This document shows positions 9,420 through 16,441 of a stretch of DNA of 43,106 nt, piece by piece. Origin of the DNA: an uncultured Blautia sp. (GTDB taxonomy: Bacteria > Bacillota > Clostridia > Lachnospirales > Lachnospiraceae); contig CAAFRY010000052.1 in NCBI GenBank assembly GCA_900765525.1, forward strand, positions 1-43,106, written 5' to 3'. Each line of letters opens with the position of its first letter. Positions within the stretch are counted from its first letter, which is position 1. The notes under the pieces were generated by a model. That model was not told where the DNA came from. It did no database searches and saw nothing but the letters and a program-made list of their open reading frames with translations. The translations under genes were made by a program, and so were the position numbers.

Positions 9420-9580
9420 TCTTATATTAGAAATTTGATATAGAAAATTTGGTATTGGGAATTTGATATTAGAATTTAATATTGAGAACTTAATATTAGG
9501 ATTTGATATTAGGATTCGATATTAGGATTCGATACTAGGATTTACTATTAAGAATTTAAAATCAAGAATTTTGAATCTAA
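9420..9580. repeat. AT-rich degenerate 13-bp tandem repeat tract
   Basis: The intergenic space between the cupin fusion and the flavoprotein is built of degenerate units with the consensus GATATTAGGATTy. The clearest run is at 9492-9543, where GATATTAGGATTC occurs at 9505-9517 and again at 9518-9530, with near-matching units on both sides. Further drifted units such as AATATTGAGAACTT and GAATTTAAAATCAAGAATTT extend the tract. Composition is far more AT-rich than the flanking genes. The flavoprotein SD (CGAGGTG, about 9584-9590) follows immediately. Confidence 0.75.
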
Positions 9581-9598
9581 AATCGAGGTGATAAAGAT

Positions 9599-10132
9599 AT
9601 GAAAATTGTTGTAATCCAGGGCAGTCCTCATAAGAAAGGCTCTTCTAATATGCTGGCAGAGCAATTGATAAAAGGTGCTGCCCAGGCAGGACACGAAATC
9701 CAGGTTTTGGATGCGGCCCATATGAATATGCACCCCTGCCTTGGCTGCGAGCATTGCGGAATGAACGGCTCCTGCGTCCACAAAGACGATAATGCTTTGA
9801 TACGGGACGCCCTTTTATCCTCTGACATGGTTGTTTTCGTAACTCCGGTCTATTATTTCGGCATGTCAGCCCAACTGAAAATGGTCATTGACCGTTTTTA
9901 CAGCTATACCATGAAATTATCTGCTAAGGGATTAAAGGCTGCCCTGATTACCGCTGCCTGGGATGATAATGAGGATGTTATGCCCTACATAAAATCCCAT
10001 TACGAAAAGCTGTGCCGATACATGAATTTTCAAAACCTGGGAATGGTGCTGGGCACCGGCTGCGGTACTCCGGAAATGACACGCACCTCTTCTCACATGA
10101 AGGAAGCCTACGACTTAGGCTTGTCCCTATAA
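9599..10132 (+). CDS. Flavodoxin-fold NAD(P)H-dependent FMN oxidoreductase
   Basis: A 177-residue flavodoxin-like protein with the FMN phosphate loop QGSPHKKGSSNML (7-19) and the second flavin-contact segment TPVYYFGMSAQLK. It carries Cys47, Cys50, Cys53 and Cys59 (CX2CX2CX5C), the compact spacing seen in iron-sulfur flavoproteins of anaerobes, so a [4Fe-4S] cluster is possible. The role is electron transfer or quinone/nitro-compound reduction; the substrate cannot be read from sequence. The start has CGAGGTG upstream. It lies downstream of the cupin fusion on the same strand, but 225 bp of AT-rich repeat separate them, so co-transcription is uncertain. Confidence 0.85.
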   Translation: MKIVVIQGSPHKKGSSNMLAEQLIKGAAQAGHEIQVLDAAHMNMHPCLGCEHCGMNGSCVHKDDNALIRDALLSSDMVVFVTPVYYFGMSAQLKMVIDRFYSYTMKLSAKGLKAALITAAWDDNEDVMPYIKSHYEKLCRYMNFQNLGMVLGTGCGTPEMTRTSSHMKEAYDLGLSL

Positions 10133-10239
10133 CCAAGGATAAAAAACAGCAAAGAAAGCACCCCACTTTCTCTCTGTTTCCCTTGGGTATGGTCTTGCGT
10201 CCATAGTCATAAAAGCGATGCAGATTGAACATAAACAGG

Positions 10240-10308
10240 AAATACCCCAATGCAGGCATAGAAAGCATTATCTGGCAGTTATGCTGCTATGCAGGCATCG
10301 GGGTATTT
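10240..10308. repeat. Long imperfect hairpin between convergent genes
   Basis: AAATACCCC near 10240 pairs with GGGGTATTT ending at 10308, and inner blocks (ATGC/GCAT, CATAg/TATG, AGCAT/ATGCT) continue the stem. It lies between the convergent flavoprotein and GNAT genes, so it could end transcription from either side, but no strong T-run follows on either strand. Confidence 0.5.
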
Positions 10309-10392
10309 GCTCCTCCGCAGATACTCAATGAAAGGTTGCGTTTTTTTGTCGGACAAGTCGGATAACTTGAATGGTTTAGATGACTTGAATGG

Positions 10393-10917
10393 CTAAGATT
10401 CTTGGAACGGCCTGGATAGTTTCTCCAGTCCATACTCCTGAAACACCAAATCCGGGGCAATTCTCTCCTGATATATTCCCCCTGCTCTTTTAAATCCGCA
10501 TTTTTCGTAAAGGTCCAGGGCCGGCTTATTGATGTCCACTACAAAAAGCCGCAGCCATTTGGCTCCTTTTTCCCCAGCCAGCTTTTCTGCCTGCTCCAGC
10601 ATTTTGCTGCCAATCCCCTGTCTTAAATATTTCACATTCACCCCTAACCGGTCTATATACATAGCCCGAGCTTCCGGCTCCTGCCACTGCATAGCCTGTT
10701 CCCCTGATGCTTTTTCACAGAGAGCGAAACCTCCCGCTATGTCTTCCCCCTCTGCCAAAACATAAAAACATTCTGCCTCTATATCTTCTTGGAAAAATTC
10801 ACAAGGATAGATTTCATCCCAGATAGAGATTTGATTGTCCTCCATGTTTTGGATAATGTCCCGGTATACCTTTTTAAGTTTTGGAAGGTCTTCCAGCTTT
10901 GCTTGTCTGAATTCCAT
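10393..10917 (-). CDS. GNAT-family N-acetyltransferase
   Basis: A 174-residue single-domain GNAT acetyltransferase. The acetyl-CoA loop is the RQGIGSKMLEQAE block (near residues 99-111), preceded by the beta-4 strand MYIDRLGVNVKY and followed by KWLRLFVVDINKPALDLYEKCGFKRAG, the typical beta-5/alpha-4 and N-P-A-L-Y-E-K-G-F signature. The acceptor substrate is unknown. It is followed upstream on the same strand by the DUF952 gene after 48 bases, so the two may share a transcript. Just past its stop, short direct repeats (acttgaatgg, twice within 10361-10396) are seen. Confidence 0.9.
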   Translation of the reverse strand: MEFRQAKLEDLPKLKKVYRDIIQNMEDNQISIWDEIYPCEFFQEDIEAECFYVLAEGEDIAGGFALCEKASGEQAMQWQEPEARAMYIDRLGVNVKYLRQGIGSKMLEQAEKLAGEKGAKWLRLFVVDINKPALDLYEKCGFKRAGGIYQERIAPDLVFQEYGLEKLSRPFQES

Positions 10918-10965
10918 TTTTCTGTCTCCTGTTTAGTTTTGGTAAAAGGCCTTTGGCCTGTAACT

Positions 10966-11322
10966 TTACTGATTTTTCACATGGCTTAGCTCTTCATTTT
11001 TTATCCAGGTACCGTCTGTCGCTTTCCGGTAAGGCAGCACCTGACGGATGGCCTCCGCCCGAATGGGGCCGTAGATATGGGGATAATTCCTGCCGCAGCC
11101 TTCTAAATCCTCCCATTTTACCGGAGCATCTAAAAGCTCTGTCTCTATCAGCAGCAATACCAGCTCTTCGTCCACATCGTCAAAATGAGGAGATACTCTC
11201 CAGAAATATTCTATGGAAGAACAGTGGATAAATGGATTTTTCTCCAGCAATGGTTTTCCTATATAGTCCTGGCCTTTCATTTCCTCCCAAAGTTCTTTTT
11301 TTATACAGTGTAATATCAACAT
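10966..11322 (-). CDS. DUF952-family protein
   Basis: A 118-residue soluble protein. It has the DUF952 layout: MLILHCIKKELWEEMK at the N-terminus, PFIHCSSIEYFWRVSPHFDDVDEELVLLLIE in the middle, and GRNYPHIYGPIRAEAIRQVLPY near the C-terminus (H-I-Y-G-P). The family fold resembles ADP-ribosyl-transferring enzymes, but no reaction is established, so function is left open. The start ATG has AGGAGG six bases upstream. It sits between the Asp-box membrane protein and the GNAT gene, all on the minus strand with gaps of 29 and 48 bases, which suggests an accessory operon. Confidence 0.8.
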   Translation of the reverse strand: MLILHCIKKELWEEMKGQDYIGKPLLEKNPFIHCSSIEYFWRVSPHFDDVDEELVLLLIETELLDAPVKWEDLEGCGRNYPHIYGPIRAEAIRQVLPYRKATDGTWIKNEELSHVKNQ

Positions 11323-11351
11323 ATCGCATCCTCCTGTGGTATCTTATTATC

Positions 11352-12860
11352 TTACTGCTGGGCCACCCCTGCATAGTCCCAGGTCTCTCCCAAGTCCTGA
11401 GACTGAAAAAGCAGTCCCTGGGAATTTCCTGCCTGGCTGACAGCCAGAATAGTCATAACCTCCCCATCCCTCTGGGGCATATTTAAGTAGCCGTAGCTCT
11501 CCTTGGTGTATCCGTATTCCTGAGCTGTCTTTGGCAGTTCTGTCACGGCTTCCCAGGGCAGGCTGATTTCTGCAAAGCTTTGACCTCCATCTCTGGTTAT
11601 ATAAAGCTTAGATGTAGTCTGAGAGGCTCCGGTAAGTCCGGCTATTCCAAAGTTTTCGTCATAGAAAATCAACCCTTCTGTAACTCCTATATTCCCCATA
11701 AAAGGGTCTTTATTGACCATGGTCCAGGTTTCTCCTCCATCTGCAGTACATTCCAGCTGATAAAACCTGCTTCCTGCCGCAGCGTCTGCTACTTTCATCC
11801 TCCAGCCTGTACTGTGGTCCAGAAAGAAGTACATAGAACCATCCGCATTGTCCAGAGTCCAGGTTTCTGCCTCTTTGGCCGTCTGGGTCTGCCGGGCCTC
11901 TTCTGCCTTCTTTATCGTCTCTGCACTGACATACTCCGGCTCCATCATGTAGCGGATTGGAGTTATCTCTTTCACTGCCGGAAGATAAAGAGAAGCTTCA
12001 TAGCCAACCATCTCTCCTCCTGACATCAGCTTAGAAAAATCTTTCTCCCCTTCTGTCTTTCCGTCCCCGTCAGCGTCTCCGGGAATATAAGTCAGCCCTG
12101 CTGCCTGGGAAAATGCTCTTCTCCCATAGTACAGAATCTCATAGGTTTCCCGGGGAAAAATCTGGTCCCAGGCCTTTACCTGGGTCTCTATATCAGCTTT
12201 TTCCAAAATAGTAAGCATTGGCTGCAAAAGCTTATCCGCCTCATATTCCACGCTGGTCTGATTCTGTAGCCGCACCTGCATATCCTGGCTTTGCTCTGCG
12301 TCATAATCCACCAGATAAGTCTTTTTCTCTCCCTTTTCATCTTGTCCACAGAGGAAAGTATAGATACTTTGAATCTCACCTTCTGCATTAAAATCCACCT
12401 GAAACTGATTGACCACATACAGTTCCTTAGGCAAATCCAATTCCTCCTTTAAGTCTTCCAAAATTCCGGAAACCCCGGAATCAAAAAAATTAGTATGATT
12501 TAAAGGTATCTGTCTTTCCGCAGAAAGCGCCTGAAGCTTTGACCCCAGCCTGCCATGATAGGGCATGGCGGAATAAATAACCCCCACAACAAAGCAGCAG
12601 GTACTGATAACGAAAGCCAAAATTTCCAACAGCAACATATATCTTTTTCCTAAAGATTTTTCTTCTCTTTTGGTATCTTTATACTTTTTTCTCGCCACAA
12701 GCCACATAAGAAAACAAATCAGACCAGCCAACCCGCACAAAGCCAAAACCGGCAGCCTCTGTCTCACACCCCCAAATCTGCAGAGAAGCCATAGCTGCCA
12801 CAGGAAAAGTATATATAACAAAAGACTGATTTTACCGGAAATCTTATAAAGAAACTTCAA
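11352..12860 (-). CDS. Membrane-anchored protein with Asp-box (BNR) repeats
   Basis: About 502 residues. Three hydrophobic segments lie in the first 110 residues (KISLLLYILFLWQLWLL, PVLALCGLAGLICFLMWLV, LLLEILAFVISTCCFVVGVIY), so the bulk is probably outside the cell. An Asp-rich calcium-loop-like stretch (GDADGDGKTEGE) follows mid-protein. The C-terminal third has three Asp boxes, S/T-x-D-x-G-x-x-W/F: TADGGETW, TRDGGQSF and SQDLGETW, typical of beta-propeller blades in sialidases and photosystem assembly factors. No sialidase arginine triad is recognisable. I prefer a TTG start at 12860, with GAGGAGGA nine bases upstream; the ATG at 12890 lies before that site. Confidence 0.75.
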   Translation of the reverse strand: MKFLYKISGKISLLLYILFLWQLWLLCRFGGVRQRLPVLALCGLAGLICFLMWLVARKKYKDTKREEKSLGKRYMLLLEILAFVISTCCFVVGVIYSAMPYHGRLGSKLQALSAERQIPLNHTNFFDSGVSGILEDLKEELDLPKELYVVNQFQVDFNAEGEIQSIYTFLCGQDEKGEKKTYLVDYDAEQSQDMQVRLQNQTSVEYEADKLLQPMLTILEKADIETQVKAWDQIFPRETYEILYYGRRAFSQAAGLTYIPGDADGDGKTEGEKDFSKLMSGGEMVGYEASLYLPAVKEITPIRYMMEPEYVSAETIKKAEEARQTQTAKEAETWTLDNADGSMYFFLDHSTGWRMKVADAAAGSRFYQLECTADGGETWTMVNKDPFMGNIGVTEGLIFYDENFGIAGLTGASQTTSKLYITRDGGQSFAEISLPWEAVTELPKTAQEYGYTKESYGYLNMPQRDGEVMTILAVSQAGNSQGLLFQSQDLGETWDYAGVAQQ

Positions 12861-12985
12861 CTTCCCACATCCTCCTCTTTTCCACAACAAATTTATCCGG
12901 ATTTTATATCGGCTTCTATTCTACCATTTAAAAGAGAAGAATGCACACATATTTTCTTTTCTGCCCTGGCAGAGCTGTTTTTCAA

Positions 12986-13072
12986 ATGTCAGAGGAAGAA
13001 ATCGCAGTTGCCTTAGAAGAATCCATAGAAACCGTCCATGCTCTAATAGTAGAGCTGCAAAAAGAAAATTAA
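12986..13072 (+). pseudogene. Short coding remnant, possibly the tail of an Rpn-like protein
   Basis: An open stretch of 28 codons ending in TAA reads MSEEEIAVALEESIETVHAL followed by eight more residues. It is acidic and helical, with the composition of a helical C-terminal tail. There is no ribosome binding site. The frame stays open upstream through HTYFLFCPGRAVFQ, but the gene it belonged to is missing. A link to Rpn/PD-(D/E)XK proteins is only suggested by the adjacent Rpn wreck. Confidence 0.35.
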
Positions 13073-13080
13073 GCACAAAT

Positions 13081-13117
13081 GAGACCGTTTCTGTTTACAC
13101 AAAACTGAAACGGTCTC
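13081..13117. terminator. Perfect-stem hairpin, possible bidirectional terminator
   Basis: GAGACCGTTTC (13081-13091) pairs with GAAACGGTCTC (13107-13117), and the stem continues inward through GTTT/AAAC after one T-T mismatch. The downstream T content is weak on the plus strand (attggatttt). It lies just beyond the Rpn remnant on the minus strand and the 28-codon remnant on the plus strand, consistent with a shared end signal. Confidence 0.55.
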
Positions 13118-13165
13118 TGCAATTGGATTTTGCCCTATATCCTACGTTCACTTGAATGTTAAAAA

Positions 13166-13703
13166 CTATTTTTTATCCAACTCTTTCGCATACCATTCTC
13201 TATCTGCTTCAGGAATGCCTAGTGCAGCCATGGCCTGCTCACCTGTAAGTTTCATAGCTCCCATAAGGTTGACAATGGATTCCATTAACATCTCACGACG
13301 TCCCTGCTGGATTCCCTGCTGGATTCCTTCTTCTCTTACGCCTTTGCTTAAATTACACATTAAGGTCACCTCGCTTTCTAACGTTGTGTTCATTTCAATT
13401 GAAAATTCTTCCTGTAGTATCCTCTTTTTTTCTTCTGCTTCCCGTTCTGAAGACAAGAGTACTTCCAATAGCTTTAAAATTCCTGTTTCCGCTTCAGATT
13501 CGCAGTTACCCAGACAAATCATGACAGCTGAAAGCAAATCGTAATTCTCAACAGCCTCTTTTACTTCTCCTATCAAATTTTCTTCTTTAATCGAATACCT
13601 GTTAATGGTATTACGTCTTATTTGCCAAAAGCCGCTTACAGGCCGCATCATACGCCGCACCGCTATCAGCAGCTGTAATATGCTCTGATAATGTATTTTC
13701 CAC
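13166..13703 (-). pseudogene. Rpn-family PD-(D/E)XK nuclease gene, core deleted
   Basis: Two pieces of one gene remain. The 5' piece (13703-13611) reads VENTLSEHITAADSGAAYDA then ACKRLLANKT and a stop; this is the N-terminus of Rpn proteins just before the nuclease core. The second piece, in another frame from about 13615 to 13166, reads NTINRYSIKEENLIGEVKEA onward to KELDKK: the helical C-terminal region with the GIQQGIQQGRREMLMESIVNLM stretch and an ATP/Ala-rich tail. The catalytic D/E-x-K core, some 150 residues, is absent. The gene is therefore an internal-deletion pseudogene. Intact Rpn proteins promote recombination and are linked to mobile DNA. Confidence 0.75.
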
Positions 13704-13833
13704 GTTTATCCACCATTTCCTTTACATCCTATTCTTACGATAATCTTACCACAGTTAAAGAAAATAATCCATCTTCTATCTGTCAAATTGCAAGGCATAG
13801 TTGGGCAGTTCCAATCCGGTTACTGACCTCTAT

Positions 13834-14607
13834 TTATCTGCTAAGGCGTTTCTGAAACACTTTTACAGACAGAATATAAAACACGGCTGTCAGTCCCACG
13901 CACCAAAGCAGGGCTGAAAGTAAGGTCTTTTCCTCCAAAGGTTTTCCCAGCAGAGCATTCCTCATGGCGTTTATCATGGGTGTCATGGGCTGATATTGTG
14001 CGAAAATTCCCAAAGGTCTGGGCATGGCCTCAGCAGGTACAAAACCGGAACTTAAATAGGGCAGCACAATGGCAAAGGTAAATAATCCGCTGGCACCCTC
14101 AGGGCTGCCGGCTGCTCCTCCAATAGCCACGGCCAGCCAGGAAAAAGCCAAGGCTGCTCCTGCCAGCAGCAGAATCAGAACACACCAGTCTCCTCCATTC
14201 GCCGAGGGACGAAATCCCATGAACAAGGCCGCCAGCAGCACCGTTCCTACAGCCAGGAAATTTCGGACCATGGCCTCCAGTATATGCCCTGTCAAAACAG
14301 CGGATTTCCTAATAGGCAGAACGGAAAATCGGTTCATCATGCCGCTGCTTACATCCCGGTTCACGAATATAGCAGTCACTGAAGAGCATTGTCCAAAACA
14401 TTGAAGCAAAACTCCCGGAACAATATAGTCTACATATGAGATTCCTTCTACCTGTATAAAGCTTCCGAACAAGGAAACAAACAGCAGCATCATTATCAGC
14501 GGAAGGACAATACTTGTCAAAAAGGTATCCGGATTTCTTACCGAAAGCAGCAGACAGCGGCCTGCCATAGTAAAACTGTCCCCATATCTTTTTCTAACGG
14601 CTCTCAT
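13834..14607 (-). CDS. ABC-2 type transporter permease (DrrB-like)
   Basis: A 257-residue membrane protein with about six hydrophobic segments: VLPLIMMLLFVSLFGSFI, YVDYIVPGVLLQCFG, NFLAVGTVLLAALFMGF, VLILLLAGAALAFSWLAVAI, LFTFAIVLPYLSSGFV and LLWCVGLTAVFYILSV. The ABC-2 signature region FVPAEAMPRPLGIFAQYQPMTPMINAMRNAL is intact. It pairs with the ATPase encoded upstream, whose reading frame overlaps it by 14 bases, so both are translated together. The complex is probably a homodimeric-type exporter of drugs or lipids. Its substrate is not readable from sequence. Confidence 0.92.
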   Translation of the reverse strand: MRAVRKRYGDSFTMAGRCLLLSVRNPDTFLTSIVLPLIMMLLFVSLFGSFIQVEGISYVDYIVPGVLLQCFGQCSSVTAIFVNRDVSSGMMNRFSVLPIRKSAVLTGHILEAMVRNFLAVGTVLLAALFMGFRPSANGGDWCVLILLLAGAALAFSWLAVAIGGAAGSPEGASGLFTFAIVLPYLSSGFVPAEAMPRPLGIFAQYQPMTPMINAMRNALLGKPLEEKTLLSALLWCVGLTAVFYILSVKVFQKRLSR

Positions 14608-15577
14608 AAATCTCTTCCTCCTTATCCTCTATCATAGCCAGAAATACTTCTTCCAGGTCAGGCTCCTGTTTGTAAAAATCTTTGACCGGTATCTGATTCT
14701 CATAAAGCCTGTGGATTAGTCTTGCCATGGTATCTGCTTTTCCGTCTGTAAAAAACCGGATTTTATATTCTTTAAGGCCATCTGCATACTCTTCCTGCTC
14801 CTTTGATTTTCCAAACAGTTTCTCCCCCTGAAGCAGCAGTCCGGCTCTGCGAAAATCCTCCTCACAGAAAAATTCAAATTCCACCTCCCCATGGGGAAGA
14901 CGAGCCTTTAGCTCCTCCACGCTTCCCTCTGCGATTATCCGGCCTTTATCTAAAATTCCAATCCTGTCGGCCAGATATTCCGCCTCTTCTAAATACTGGG
15001 TCGTGAGAAAAATCGTCACTCCTGCGGCTTTTAGCTGTTGGATTGACTCCCACATGCTGCGGCGGCTCTGAGGGTCCAGCCCTGTGGTAGGTTCATCCAG
15101 AAAAATCACACTGGGGTTTCCTACCAGGCTCATTGCAATATCCAGCTTCCGCTTCATTCCTCCGGAATAAGTCCCAACGGGCCGGTCTGCCCAGGAAGAC
15201 AGTGTGAAATCCTTTAACAGTTTACCGGCCATTTCTTTTGGCTTGGAAACATGGCGCAGCTTCCCCATTATCACAAGATTCTCCCTGCCTGTAAGGGCTT
15301 CATCTACTGCGGTAAACTGTCCGGTAAGACTAATGGCCTGGTGAACCTGTTCAGGCTCTTGGTGCGTATCATATCCCTGAACCTTAACGATTCCTCTGTC
15401 TGCTTTTATCTGGGTGGTTAATATGCGGATAGTTGTGGTTTTTCCGGCTCCGTTAGACCCTAAAAGAGCGTATATGGTTCCTTGGGGAACAGAAAGATTT
15501 ACGCCTCTGAGCACCTTCTTATCTCCATAGCTCTTCTCCAGCCCTTTTACGAAAATAGATAGACCTTCTCTTGTCAT
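14594..15577 (-). CDS. ABC transporter ATPase (DrrA-like)
   Basis: A 327-residue ATPase with Walker A GSNGAGKT (40-47), signature YSGGM (137-141), Walker B VIFLDEPTTGLD (157-168) and a C-terminal extension of about 100 residues typical of the daunorubicin-resistance (DrrA) class. It powers the ABC-2 permease encoded immediately downstream, exporting hydrophobic compounds. AGGAGG precedes ATG 15577. A TetR gene lies 110 bases upstream on the same strand, and a predicted operator of that TetR (15615-15629) lies 38 bases before the start codon, so the exporter is probably repressed until its inducer binds. Confidence 0.93.
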   Translation of the reverse strand: MTREGLSIFVKGLEKSYGDKKVLRGVNLSVPQGTIYALLGSNGAGKTTTIRILTTQIKADRGIVKVQGYDTHQEPEQVHQAISLTGQFTAVDEALTGRENLVIMGKLRHVSKPKEMAGKLLKDFTLSSWADRPVGTYSGGMKRKLDIAMSLVGNPSVIFLDEPTTGLDPQSRRSMWESIQQLKAAGVTIFLTTQYLEEAEYLADRIGILDKGRIIAEGSVEELKARLPHGEVEFEFFCEEDFRRAGLLLQGEKLFGKSKEQEEYADGLKEYKIRFFTDGKADTMARLIHRLYENQIPVKDFYKQEPDLEEVFLAMIEDKEEEIYESR

Positions 15578-15614
15578 GTATCTGCCTCCTTGCTGTATCA
15601 GATTTAAACTTTAT

Positions 15615-15629
15615 CATACCAACCGAATG
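15615..15629. promoter_or_regulatory. Predicted TetR operator upstream of the ABC exporter
   Basis: CATACCAACCGAATG matches the two sites at the tetR promoter (consensus CATACCAAnnGwATG). It lies 38-52 bases upstream of the ATPase start, within the region expected for promoter or leader, so binding would block exporter transcription or read-through from tetR. Confidence 0.6.
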
Positions 15630-15686
15630 AATGTATTATGGTAAAAGAGAATGCGCAAGGTATTTTTCCTGGCGCATCCATCTCCG

Positions 15687-16331
15687 CTAAACATGGGAAT
15701 TAACATCAAAATAAGGAAGAGCCAACAGGGCTTCTGTTTCTGCATTCATAAGAGGAAGTCCTATTTTTTCCAAGGTATCGGCAATAAACTGATACCTGCG
15801 TGCTATTTCTTCTTTGTCTCCCGGGAAAACCGAGGGTATCATCCAGAAGTCCAGCAGCACCAGAAATTCTGCCATCTCCCTGGGGTATTCGGTCTGAATA
15901 GAACCATCTTTCTGCCCTTCTTCAATCAGCTCCAGCCAGTAGGGAACTAAAACCTTCCGATTGCTCTCCAACATTTTGACTAAAACCTGAGGATTTTTCA
16001 ATAGGGGAATGGCCTGCATTGTCAGCTCTACCTGATTTTCATTGGACTGATTCATTATCATAACTTGTCTGATTTTCTCCAGACCGGTTAAATCATCCCG
16101 CTTTTTCAAAATCTCAAAGGGATTGTTATGGAAAAACATCCTATCGCCCAATGCATCCATGATGTCTTCCTTAGATTTAAAATGGTGGTAAATAGCCCCT
16201 TTGGTCAAGCCTCCCAGTTCGTCTACAATGTCCTGGATGGTGGTGCTATCATACCCCTTTTCTAAAAAAAGCCTTTCCGATACTTCCAGAATCTTCTCTA
16301 CCGTCACTTCCGGATATTTGTTTCTAGCCAT
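15687..16331 (-). CDS. TetR-family transcriptional regulator of the ABC exporter
   Basis: A 214-residue TetR/AcrR regulator. The N-terminal HTH is clear: RLFLEKGYDSTTIQDIVDEL, then TKGAIYHHFKSKEDIMDAL. The C-terminal ligand-binding part is variable and gives no ligand. I chose ATG 16331, preceded by GGAGG; the ATG at 16343 overlaps that site. The gene lies directly upstream of the ABC ATPase on the same strand. Three near-identical 15-bp imperfect palindromes (16402-16416, 16347-16361, 15615-15629) flank its promoter and precede the exporter, which fits autoregulation plus control of the pump. Confidence 0.93.
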   Translation of the reverse strand: MARNKYPEVTVEKILEVSERLFLEKGYDSTTIQDIVDELGGLTKGAIYHHFKSKEDIMDALGDRMFFHNNPFEILKKRDDLTGLEKIRQVMIMNQSNENQVELTMQAIPLLKNPQVLVKMLESNRKVLVPYWLELIEEGQKDGSIQTEYPREMAEFLVLLDFWMIPSVFPGDKEEIARRYQFIADTLEKIGLPLMNAETEALLALPYFDVNSHV

Positions 16332-16346
16332 AGCCGCCTCCATTTA

Positions 16347-16361
16347 CATTCTTTTGGTATG
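16347..16361. promoter_or_regulatory. Predicted TetR operator at the tetR start site
   Basis: CATTCTTTTGGTATG; its reverse complement CATACCAAAAGAATG matches the sites at 16402 and 15615. It lies just downstream of the -10 element, over the expected transcription start, where a bound repressor would block initiation. Confidence 0.65.
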
Positions 16362-16366
16362 TTTGC

Positions 16367-16395
16367 ATTATAAACCTGACCAGAATACTTGTCAA
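16367..16395 (-). promoter_or_regulatory. Consensus sigma-A promoter of tetR
   Basis: On the minus strand TTGACA (16395-16390), a 17-base spacer and TATAAT (16372-16367): a perfect consensus promoter. Predicted operators lie on both sides, at 16402-16416 upstream and 16347-16361 downstream. A perfect promoter clamped by two operators fits tight repression with strong induction. Confidence 0.85.
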
Positions 16396-16401
16396 GTTTT
16401 T

Positions 16402-16416
16402 CATACCAAAAGTATG
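16402..16416. promoter_or_regulatory. Predicted TetR operator upstream of the -35 of tetR
   Basis: CATACCAAAAGTATG, with arms CATAC/GTATG, is the most symmetrical of the three sites. Its centre is 55 bp from the centre of the site at 16347-16361, so it frames the promoter from the other side. Confidence 0.65.
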
Positions 16417-16441
16417 TAATCTTTTATCATTGCACTTTCTA

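Larger units (their letters stand above)
12861..13165. other. Intergenic stretch with gene debris and one hairpin
   Basis: About 305 bp between the Asp-box protein start and the Rpn remnant. It contains a 28-codon plus-strand fragment (12986-13072) and a strong hairpin (13081-13117), listed separately. I see nothing else supported here. Confidence 0.6.

Noticed and set aside
12986..13072. Small functional ORF
   Set aside because: No SD and no family match; more likely a remnant.
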